This document shows positions 17,689 to 25,414 of a stretch of DNA of 64,000 nucleotides, piece by piece. The number at the start of each line of letters is the position of its first letter. Positions within the stretch are counted from its first letter, which is position 1. The stretch spans positions 104,003-168,002 of the forward strand of contig CAZBUJ010000002.1 of assembly GCA_964495075.1 (NCBI GenBank), read 5' to 3'. The DNA is from JAFGJQ01 sp964495075. Its GTDB lineage: Bacteria; Planctomycetota; Phycisphaerae; UBA1845. Position numbers and translations under genes: made by a program. The notes beneath the pieces are model-generated. The model had not been told where the DNA came from, ran no database searches, and was given only the letters and a program-made list of their open reading frames with translations.

Positions 17689-19920
17689 ATGAACTCGTCG
17701 AGAATACCATTTGCACGCGTACGTCACACTCGTGTTGCCTTGGCGACGGTGGCCGGCGTCCTGCCGTTCGTTGGCGGTCTTGCCGGCGCTTCCGCAAGCG
17801 ACTGGCCGCTCTACTCGCACGATTTCAACAACTCGAACTTCAATCCCGATGAGTCGGAAATCACGGCGCGAGACGCACGATTCCTGCGCCGTGCGTGGGA
17901 GACGTTCAACGACGACACGCTGGTTTCCGAACCGACGCCGACGGGCTTCATCCTGGAGGGCGCGCTGGGGCTGGAGTTTCCGGGGCCGGTGGCCGGTGTC
18001 GTGGCGTCGCCGATCGTTCGCGACGGCACTCTCTACTACGTGGATGCGTTGGGAACGGTGTTCGCCCGCGAGGCCGCGAGCGGCTCGATTGTCGACCCTG
18101 ATACGCACTGGACCACTACGCTGGTGGATCCGGATTTCGCGAGCGGCGATCCACCCGCCTCGCCCGAGTTGTTCTACACGGCTCCGATCGTCACGGAGGA
18201 TCACGTGTGGATCATTGGATCGGTGTACGGCCGGATCCATCTGGTCGAGCGGATCGGCGGTGCCGAGGTCGATTTCGACCCGAGCACGCCGGAGGTCGAT
18301 CCCTTTCGGCTCGCTCCGGATCGGGAACTGGCCTCCGTCTTGGGTGACCCCGTCATCGTGGAAACCGGCGACCGCGTGCTGCTTATCGTGAGCGTCAACG
18401 TCATCGTCAACGACGCCCTCCTGCAGGGGCACGAGACGGGCTTGTCGATCGCTTATGACGTCACGAATCCCGCGCAGCCCGTTGAATTCTGGCGCCGGCG
18501 CACCATTGACATCGATCCAGACACGGGGTTTCCCTATGGAACCGGCGTGTCGGCCGGCGCCGGGCTGGCGGTGGATTTTGAGCGCGGCTACATATGCGGC
18601 GGCACCGGTCAGAACACCTCGGTCCCCTACGAAGGCTATCCCGATCCTGATCTGGCCCCCGCTGGTTATGTGGATCGAAGCGACTCGCTCTACGCCATCG
18701 ATTTTGAAACCGGCGAATACGTCTGGACGAATCAGTTCCACGTTGGCGATGTCTTCGATCTCAACAACCCGGTATCCACGGGACCGGGCCGCCCGGACGG
18801 CCCGCGCGACGCCGATGTCCTGGCCCCGCCGGTGCTCTTTTCGGCCCGCGTCCACGGCCGATGGCGAGACTTGGCCGGTGATGGAAGCAAGGGCGGTCGC
18901 TTCCGGGCCGTTGATCGCGACACCGGTGAGACGGTCTGGGAACGTCAGATCAGCCGTCCGACCGGCATTGGCGGCATCCAGGCCGGGGCGGCGGTGGCCG
19001 ACGGCGTGGTCTACGTCGCGGGCTTCGAGGGGATCGACGACGGTTTCTCCGATGCCCAGTTCGGCACGTCGCTCGATACGGGCAATTATCCCAACGCGTT
19101 TTTCGCCACGTTCAGCCCCGCATTCTGGGCAGACGTCGAGGACACCGCGGACGATGGGGATCCGGCCACCGGGATGCGCATCAAGGTCTACGCCCTCGAC
19201 GCGGCCAGCGGGCGTTCACGATGGCACTTCCGGCACGGCGTCGATTACGTTGAGTTGTTCGCCGGGGCGGCCCTTCGCCACGTGTCGGTCACGCACGACC
19301 TGGTCTTCGTGACCACGTCGTCGGGGCAGCTCTTCGCGCTCAGCGCCCGAAACGGGCGCGTTCTCTTCCATGACCAGACGCCCGACCTCAACGAGGTGTT
19401 CGACCTCGGCCTGGGAAAGCCGCACCACGCGAGCATGAACGGCGGCACGGTCATCGCCAACGGCATGCTCTACGTCCCCTTCGGGGCGCAGAACAACCCC
19501 TCCGGCGGCATCTACGCCTACGAGATCAACCACCGCCCCATGGCGGTCGACGATCGGATCCACGTGCACCGCGGCGAGACGGTGGTCATCGACGCGCTGG
19601 CCAACGACTCCGATTCCGACGGTGACCGGCTGCGGTTTGTCCGCGTCGCCCGGCGCGATGTCGATCTCGAGGACGGGGCGCCGGACACGATCGCGCGTCC
19701 GTTTGGCACCATCGTTGTGGTGAATCCGGGCGACGATCCTTCTCAGCCGGATGCGGCGTACCTGGAGTTTACCCCGTCGCACCGGTTCCATGGATCGCGC
19801 CGATTCGAATACACGATCGAGGACATGGCCCCCAACCGGATGGTGAACGGTGTCGAGCTGGAAGAGGCGAACCCGACGCATACGCCACGGCGGAGCAGCG
19901 CGAAGGTCCGCGTGTTCTGA
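17689..19920 (+). CDS. Secreted PQQ-type beta-propeller protein with cadherin-like C-terminal domain
   Basis: Exported protein of 743 residues. ATG 17689 is chosen: AAGGAG lies 8 bases upstream, and GTG 17680 overlaps that motif. A signal peptide covers about residues 1-38 (ends LAGASASDW). The body contains repeated W/Y-G-x-V-x-A-x-D blades typical of quinoprotein-like propellers (GTLYYVDALGTVFAREAASG, DSLYAIDFETGEYVWTNQFH, RFRAVDRDTGETVWERQISR, VFVTTSSGQLFALSARNGRV). The last 130 residues (DALANDSDSDGDRLRFVRVA onward) resemble the Ig-like/cadherin-like domain of bacterial surface proteins, with an acidic calcium-type loop. Whether it binds PQQ or any enzyme cofactor is not visible. A function as a surface or extracellular binding protein is more cautious. 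Confidence 0.8.
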   Translation: MNSSRIPFARVRHTRVALATVAGVLPFVGGLAGASASDWPLYSHDFNNSNFNPDESEITARDARFLRRAWETFNDDTLVSEPTPTGFILEGALGLEFPGPVAGVVASPIVRDGTLYYVDALGTVFAREAASGSIVDPDTHWTTTLVDPDFASGDPPASPELFYTAPIVTEDHVWIIGSVYGRIHLVERIGGAEVDFDPSTPEVDPFRLAPDRELASVLGDPVIVETGDRVLLIVSVNVIVNDALLQGHETGLSIAYDVTNPAQPVEFWRRRTIDIDPDTGFPYGTGVSAGAGLAVDFERGYICGGTGQNTSVPYEGYPDPDLAPAGYVDRSDSLYAIDFETGEYVWTNQFHVGDVFDLNNPVSTGPGRPDGPRDADVLAPPVLFSARVHGRWRDLAGDGSKGGRFRAVDRDTGETVWERQISRPTGIGGIQAGAAVADGVVYVAGFEGIDDGFSDAQFGTSLDTGNYPNAFFATFSPAFWADVEDTADDGDPATGMRIKVYALDAASGRSRWHFRHGVDYVELFAGAALRHVSVTHDLVFVTTSSGQLFALSARNGRVLFHDQTPDLNEVFDLGLGKPHHASMNGGTVIANGMLYVPFGAQNNPSGGIYAYEINHRPMAVDDRIHVHRGETVVIDALANDSDSDGDRLRFVRVARRDVDLEDGAPDTIARPFGTIVVVNPGDDPSQPDAAYLEFTPSHRFHGSRRFEYTIEDMAPNRMVNGVELEEANPTHTPRRSSAKVRVF

Positions 19921-20127
19921 ATCGAGGATCGGCAGGAGCTTACCGGTCTAGGACGCATTCCTCATCAGGTCTTGTCGCGAGTCGTCGTAATGGCTTGTGG
20001 ATGCGAGCCAGGCGACCGAGGCCCGCAGAGGCGACCCTAAACGGGTCGTCGAGCAGGCCGACCGAGCATGGCGAAGCAGACGCAAGGCATTACGGCGACG
20101 CAGCAGAGAACTGGGTAGGAATGCGGG

Positions 20128-22710
20128 CTAGGACGGCTCGAGCCGCGCGAGGTGGGCTTGCGCTTCGATGACCAATGGATGCCCGGGGCCGAGGCGTTGC
20201 TCCAGGATCCGCAGCGCCTTGTGCATCATGACGGCCGCCTGCTCCGACTCGCCGCGAAGCTCGGTGACAATCGCGAGTTGCATCAGGGTGTCGCCGACGG
20301 TCAGGTCGTCCGGTCCGAGCGACGTCTCGCGGGTCTCCAACGCGGCGCGGAGCAGCGTCTCGGCTTCGTCCAGGCGGCCCCGCTCCTTCAGCACCATCGC
20401 CAGGTTGTGCTGGAGCATGGCCGTATTGTGGCGAACCCGCGGCGTGGCCTGATTTTCGTCCGCCGCCCGGGCGAGGCAATAGGACAGCGCCTCGCGGAAC
20501 AGTTGCTCCGCCCCCTCGAGTTCGCCTTGCACGGCCAGCAACTCACCCAGCTCGTTCATCAACACGTTGGTCATCACGTGGTCATCGCCCAGCATGCGGC
20601 GGTGCATGGCCAACGCCCGGCGCACGTACGGGACGGCCTCGGCGAGCAGCGGGGCGGCCGCCTCGTCGTCGCCGTTGTTGTGCAGGGCACGTGCCAGGCC
20701 GATGACACTCTCGATGATCATCGGGCTGCGACTGTCGAGCAAGGCACGGTGGATGCGCAGCGCCTCGGCCAGGTGTCGGGCGGCCGTGTCGTAGTCGCCG
20801 CGCCGTTCGGCCACGCCGGCCAGGCGGTTGAGCGACTCGGCGACGTCCAGGTGCGTGTCGCCCAGCTCCTTGCGCCGGGTGGCCAGCACCTCGCCGAACA
20901 GCCGTTCGGCTTCAGCGAGGTCGCGATGTTCGGCCAGCACTTCGGCGAGATCGGTCTTGATGTGGGTGGTGGTCGGGTGCTCGTTGCCGAGGCGCTCGCG
21001 GGCCCGTTCGAGGGCGGGGCGCAGCAGGGCCTCCGCCTCGTCCAGCTCCCCTTTCCCGTACAGCAAGTCGCCCAGGTCATCCATGCGGAGGATGACCTCC
21101 AGGGACTGCTCACCCAGGGCCGTCCGCGACAGCTCCAGCGCGGCGCGGAGGTGCGCCTCCGACTCCGCATACATGCCGAGGGCGGAGTAGGCCCGGCCGA
21201 TCGTGCCGTGCAGCGAGGCCTTCACTTCCGGCTCGACCTCCAGATCGTCTTCCATCCGGCGGGCGGCGGCATCGAGCACCTCGCGCACCCGCACGTCCTG
21301 CCCGCTGGCCCCCGGCCGGACCGAGGTGATCATGTCCTCGAGAAACGCGACCACGGTTTGCGCCTGGGCCGTGGCCCGCAGGGCTTCGTCCCGTTGCCGT
21401 TCGGCGACCCGCGCTTCGCGGGTGATGCCGACCACCGCGACCAGCACCGCGGCCAGCACGAACACGGAGGCCACCACGACCACGGTGTGGCGCCGGGTGA
21501 ACTTGCGGGCGCGATAGAGTACGGTGTCGCGGCGGGCCGTCACGGGGCGGTGTTCCAGGTAGGCGGCCAGGTCATCGGCGAACGGTCCGATCGCCGCGTA
21601 ACGGCGGAGTGGTTCCTTTCGCAACGCCGTCAGCACGATGTTGTCGAGGTCCCCTCGCAACCGCCGGCTGAGTCGCTGAGGCGTGCTCTCGCGGGTGGCA
21701 CTGACGGACTGCGGGGTGAGCCAGCGGGTAGGGCCCGTGGCGTCCGCGGGCAGCTCATCCACTCGCCAGACCGCGGAACTCGGCGGCAGCGGCTCCGTCT
21801 CGAGCACCGTGCGCTCGACGTCGCGAAGCGGACGCCCCTCCGTCCGGTACGGCCGATGCCCGGTCAGCAGTTCGTAGAGCACCATCCCCAGCGAGTAGAC
21901 ATCGGTGGCCGTGGTCGCCGGCATGCCGCGGATCTGCTCCGGGCTCGCGTAGGCCGGGGTGAGCGCGAGTTGGAGGGTCAGCGTCTCGGCGGGCGCGGCC
22001 GACTCCGGCTGAAGCAGCTTGGCGATCCCGAAGTCGAGCAGCTTGGGCTCGCCATCGTCGGTCACCAGGATGTTGCTCGGCTTGAGGTCACGATGAATGA
22101 CGAGATTGCGATGGGCATGCTGCACGGCGGCGCACACGCGCAGGAACAGGCGAATCCGCCCGGCGATTCCCAGCCGCTGCGCGTCGCAGTAGACATCGAT
22201 CGGCTGCCCGCGCACGAATTCCATCACGATATACAGGTCGCCGTCGTTCGTCACGCCGCCGTCCAGCAGCCGGGCGATGTTCGGATGTTCGAGCAGTGCC
22301 AGGGCCTGTCGCTCGAGCCGAAAGCGGCGCCGGCTCTGCTCGTCGATCAGGCCGCGCCGGATCAGCTTGATCGCGACTTCCTTGCGGAACTGCTCGTCGG
22401 CCCGCTCCGCCCGATAGACCGTGCCCATGCCGCCCGACGCGATCGCCTCCAGCAGCCGGTACGGACCGATCCGCCGTTCGCCGTGGACGCCGGAATCCGC
22501 CTCGTCCGGCCCGCGAGCATCCCCGCGGACCGGCGGCGAACGCAGGAACGCCAACGCGTGCGAGCTGGCGCTCAGCAGCGCCTCGACCTCGCGCCGAAGG
22601 TCCGCGTCGGCTCCACACGCCGCGTCGAGTCGGGCGCCGCGCTGCTCCTCCGGCAAATCGCACACCATCAGGAACACCTGACGAACCTGTTGCCAGCGAT
22701 CGCGATCCAC
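20128..22710 (-). CDS. Ser/Thr protein kinase with TPR domain
   Basis: Second Hanks-type kinase of the window, 860 residues. The start is GTG 22710 (VDRDRWQQVRQVF), the usual opening of this family, with GGGGAG 4 bases upstream. The glycine loop SGGMGTVY (about 92-99), AIKLI lysine (115), HRDLKPSN (about 205-212), LLDFGIAKLL and YASPEQIRGM are intact, so an active kinase is expected. A membrane helix (about 409-428, VVVVASVFVLAAVLVAVVGI) separates it from about 430 residues of tetratricopeptide repeats of the kinesin-light-chain-like type (repeated G-x-x-H-P/L-x-x-A/T patterns). It starts one base after the sigma factor stop codon, so the two are co-translated. Confidence 0.92.
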   Translation of the reverse strand: MDRDRWQQVRQVFLMVCDLPEEQRGARLDAACGADADLRREVEALLSASSHALAFLRSPPVRGDARGPDEADSGVHGERRIGPYRLLEAIASGGMGTVYRAERADEQFRKEVAIKLIRRGLIDEQSRRRFRLERQALALLEHPNIARLLDGGVTNDGDLYIVMEFVRGQPIDVYCDAQRLGIAGRIRLFLRVCAAVQHAHRNLVIHRDLKPSNILVTDDGEPKLLDFGIAKLLQPESAAPAETLTLQLALTPAYASPEQIRGMPATTATDVYSLGMVLYELLTGHRPYRTEGRPLRDVERTVLETEPLPPSSAVWRVDELPADATGPTRWLTPQSVSATRESTPQRLSRRLRGDLDNIVLTALRKEPLRRYAAIGPFADDLAAYLEHRPVTARRDTVLYRARKFTRRHTVVVVASVFVLAAVLVAVVGITREARVAERQRDEALRATAQAQTVVAFLEDMITSVRPGASGQDVRVREVLDAAARRMEDDLEVEPEVKASLHGTIGRAYSALGMYAESEAHLRAALELSRTALGEQSLEVILRMDDLGDLLYGKGELDEAEALLRPALERARERLGNEHPTTTHIKTDLAEVLAEHRDLAEAERLFGEVLATRRKELGDTHLDVAESLNRLAGVAERRGDYDTAARHLAEALRIHRALLDSRSPMIIESVIGLARALHNNGDDEAAAPLLAEAVPYVRRALAMHRRMLGDDHVMTNVLMNELGELLAVQGELEGAEQLFREALSYCLARAADENQATPRVRHNTAMLQHNLAMVLKERGRLDEAETLLRAALETRETSLGPDDLTVGDTLMQLAIVTELRGESEQAAVMMHKALRILEQRLGPGHPLVIEAQAHLARLEPS

Positions 22711-22711
22711 T

Positions 22712-23278
22712 TCACTCCCCCGCCGAAAGCTCACGGAAGAGCCAGCCCTTCGCCATCTTCCACATGCGCTTCGCGGTGATCGGGGCCACCCCCATCACGC
22801 GCGCCGTATCCTCGAAGGTCAGCCCGCCGAAGAAGTGCAGCTCGACCATCTGAACGAGCGGCGGATCCAACGCGGCCAGCTTCTCCAGTGCTTCGTCGAG
22901 AGCGAGCAGATCGAGATCGGCGGGCGGGACCGGGGCGTCGACCAGGTCCAACGGTACGCGTTCGCGATCCCCACCGCGCTTGGCCGCCTTGCGCCGGCGG
23001 GCATGATCGACCAGCACCCGCCGCATCGCGCGGCCGGCGACGGCAAAAAAATGACTCCGGTCCTGCCAGGATTGTCCCGGATTCCCGACTAATCGAACGT
23101 AGGCCTCGTTGACGAGGGCGGTCGGTTGCAGCGTGTGATCGGCCGCCTCGCCGCGAAAGCAGCGGTCGGCAAGCTGGTGCAACTCGTCGTAGACCAGCGG
23201 CCACAACGCCTTCGCCGCCTCGTCCTGACCAGCGGCCAGCCGCTGAAGCAGTGCTGTGACGTCGGAGCGCGCGGTCAT
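22712..23278 (-). CDS. ECF-type RNA polymerase sigma factor (planctomycete Sigma70_ECF type)
   Basis: Sigma-70 family factor of 188 residues. The region 2 segment (LWPLVYDELHQLADRCFRGE, TALVNEAYVRLVG, RSHFFAVAGRAMRRVLVDHA) and region 4 (PPLVQMVELHFFGGLTFEDT, then VMGVAPITAKRMWKMAKGWL) match the sigma factors that accompany kinase-TPR genes. Its TGA stop (22712-22714) is one base from the kinase GTG (22710). Such tight coupling supports a joint role, most likely signal-dependent phosphorylation controlling a small regulon. No target promoters can be deduced here. Confidence 0.9.
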   Translation of the reverse strand: MTARSDVTALLQRLAAGQDEAAKALWPLVYDELHQLADRCFRGEAADHTLQPTALVNEAYVRLVGNPGQSWQDRSHFFAVAGRAMRRVLVDHARRRKAAKRGGDRERVPLDLVDAPVPPADLDLLALDEALEKLAALDPPLVQMVELHFFGGLTFEDTARVMGVAPITAKRMWKMAKGWLFRELSAGE

Positions 23279-23417
23279 GCGAGGGATCCCAACAAGACAT
23301 CGGCATCGAACCGTTTTTCGCTGATACCCCGCACGGCCCGAATGCGCTTCCCATTGTAGTCAGTCGTCACCGGCGACTCCAGGCAGCGTGCGGATGCGAA
23401 GGCGGCGGCGCTGATTC

Positions 23418-23455
23418 AACCCGGTGAGAGGGGTGCCGGGTTTCTTGTCGTTTGG
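23418..23455 (+). terminator. Terminator-like hairpin upstream of the FG-GAP gene
   Basis: AACCCGG (23418-23424) pairs with CCGGGTT (23436-23442) around an 11-base loop and is followed by TCTTGTCGTTT. It lies about 100 bases before the 23549 start codon, so it may be a leader attenuator; it has no obvious upstream gene on this strand. Confidence 0.4.
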
Positions 23456-23548
23456 CGGCCCTCGGCGCGCACGTTGGAATTTCGACCCTGATCGAAACTT
23501 TACGCCGGGCTGGCGAACACGTCGCGGTCCGATAGAGGAGGCGAAGCC

Positions 23549-25378
23549 ATGCACAAACTCGCAATCGTGCTGTCCACCTGTCTTTGCTGCGCCCCGGCGC
23601 TGGGCCAGGTCGTGGAGACCCAGTCGGACTGGTGCGGCGGACCCGACGTCTTCGGCCCGGTCCCGCACTGGGGGAACCAGTTTCTGTCCGCCAGCGACAC
23701 CGCCTGGCGTTCCATCTCCGGACAACTCGCGCTCGCCGGCACGCCACTGGAGCCGCCGGTACAGAGGGTCATCGCCGCCGACGCCGGCATGCCGCATAAC
23801 TGCGCGGTGGGCGACGTGGACGGGGACGGCGTTGTCGACGTGCTGTCAGTCGACCCCCTTTCATCGTACCCGCACGGCGGAGTCTTCTGGTGGAAACGAC
23901 AGAGTCCCGGCCTCTGGACCCGGCACGTGGTGGACGAAGATTTCTACGGGGCGCGACACGCCAGCGTGGCCGACGTGGACCGCGACGGCGACCTGGACGT
24001 CCTGGCCGCGGCCTACTACGGCGATGAAGACGTCAGCCCGGAAGGATGGCGCAACGGGCGATACGCGTGGTTTGAAAACCTGGCCGGAGACGGCACCGCG
24101 TGGACCCAGCATCTGGTCGGCGAACTGTTCTGGGGAGGGAATTACATCGACGCCGGCGACCTGGACGGCGACGGTGACATCGACATCGCCGGGTCGTCCG
24201 AGCTGACCCGCGGTGTCTGGGAACAGGCGAGCGACATCACATGGTTCGAGAACCTCGACGGCGACGGCACGGAGTGGAGCCAGCACGAACTCGAAGAGGA
24301 CACCATGGGCAACGAAGCACACGTGGTGGATCTTGACGGGGACGGGGACATGGACGTGGTCAGCGCCGAGGAGGCTCGCATCGGCTGGTGGGAAAACCGG
24401 CACGGGGACGGCAGCCTGTGGCTCAAGCGCTACGTAACCACGGAGCTTCGCAGCCTGGCCTGCCTCGACGTGGGCGACATCGATAACGACGGCGACCTGG
24501 ACATCATCGGCAGCAGTTTTCACGTGGGCTTCGTCGCCTGGTGGGAGAACACCGCGGGCGACGGAACGGTCTGGTTCCCGCGGTACGTCGCCTCCGCCAG
24601 TTACAGCCAGATGCTCGAACTGCGGGACATCGACGGGGACGGCGATCTGGACGCGGCGATCGTGATCGGGCTGAGCAGTGGGGCGGTCTACTGGCTCGAA
24701 AACGTCTCCGGCGACGGGATCGTCTGGGATGCACACCTGATCACCAACCAGGTGGACAGCTACGCCCGCGTCGCGCTGGGCGACGTGAACGACGACGGCC
24801 GCCTGGACGCCGTGGTCTCGTACGAAGGGGCTCCGGAACCGCCGACGCACCAACTCGCCTGGCACGATTTGACGGTGTACCAGGCCGAGGGCGACTTGAT
24901 CAGCTCGGTGCTGGAGCGGGGCGCGGGGCGCGTATGGGGCGAGATCGGCTGGGACGCAATCGTTCCCCCCGATACGGGAATCGGCGTCCAGGTCCGCGCG
25001 TCCGATGACCCGTACGCCCTCGGCGCGTTCGTGGACGTCCCGGCCATGGGCACGGACCTGGCAACCCTCATCGACGCGGGATCGCGCTATTTCCAGTACC
25101 GGATCAACCTGTCCACCGCGGACGAAACGGTCTCGCCGGTCGTCCATGACATCGCGGTCAAGCGCTACGCCACCGGCGACTACGACGGCGACGGGTACGT
25201 CACGTTGGACGATTTCAGCGCCTTTGCCGCCTGCCTGGCCGGACCCGGCGTGATGCCGGCCCCCGCCGCGCCGCCGCCCACCGCGGAGGAATGCACGCAG
25301 GCCTTCGACTTCGATGCCGACGCGGACGTGGACCTGCTGGATTTCGCCGACTTCGGCATCGCGTTTACGGGCGCATAG
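23549..25378 (+). CDS. Secreted FG-GAP/VCBS repeat protein with dockerin-like C-terminus
   Basis: Exported calcium-binding propeller protein of 609 residues. GAGGAGG lies 7 bases before ATG 23549. The signal peptide (MHKLAIVLSTCLCCAPALGQ) is followed by at least seven FG-GAP/VCBS blades, each with a calcium loop of the D-x-D-x-D-G-D type (GDVDGDGVVDVL, ADVDRDGDLDVLAAAYYGDE, GDLDGDGDIDIAGSSE, VDLDGDGDMDVVSAEE, GDIDNDGDLDIIGSSF, RDIDGDGDLDAAIVIG, GDVNDDGRLDAVVSYE). The last 65 residues carry a two-part dockerin-like motif (GDYDGDGYVTLDDFSAFAAC and FDADADVDLLDFADFGIAFT). The gene lies 36 bases before the spondin-domain gene and is probably co-transcribed. Likely an extracellular binding protein; ligand unknown. 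Confidence 0.88.
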   Translation: MHKLAIVLSTCLCCAPALGQVVETQSDWCGGPDVFGPVPHWGNQFLSASDTAWRSISGQLALAGTPLEPPVQRVIAADAGMPHNCAVGDVDGDGVVDVLSVDPLSSYPHGGVFWWKRQSPGLWTRHVVDEDFYGARHASVADVDRDGDLDVLAAAYYGDEDVSPEGWRNGRYAWFENLAGDGTAWTQHLVGELFWGGNYIDAGDLDGDGDIDIAGSSELTRGVWEQASDITWFENLDGDGTEWSQHELEEDTMGNEAHVVDLDGDGDMDVVSAEEARIGWWENRHGDGSLWLKRYVTTELRSLACLDVGDIDNDGDLDIIGSSFHVGFVAWWENTAGDGTVWFPRYVASASYSQMLELRDIDGDGDLDAAIVIGLSSGAVYWLENVSGDGIVWDAHLITNQVDSYARVALGDVNDDGRLDAVVSYEGAPEPPTHQLAWHDLTVYQAEGDLISSVLERGAGRVWGEIGWDAIVPPDTGIGVQVRASDDPYALGAFVDVPAMGTDLATLIDAGSRYFQYRINLSTADETVSPVVHDIAVKRYATGDYDGDGYVTLDDFSAFAACLAGPGVMPAPAAPPPTAEECTQAFDFDADADVDLLDFADFGIAFTGA

Positions 25379-25414
25379 CGCACGACGCGTGCGCAGAAAG
25401 GGAAGGAACCGGAA

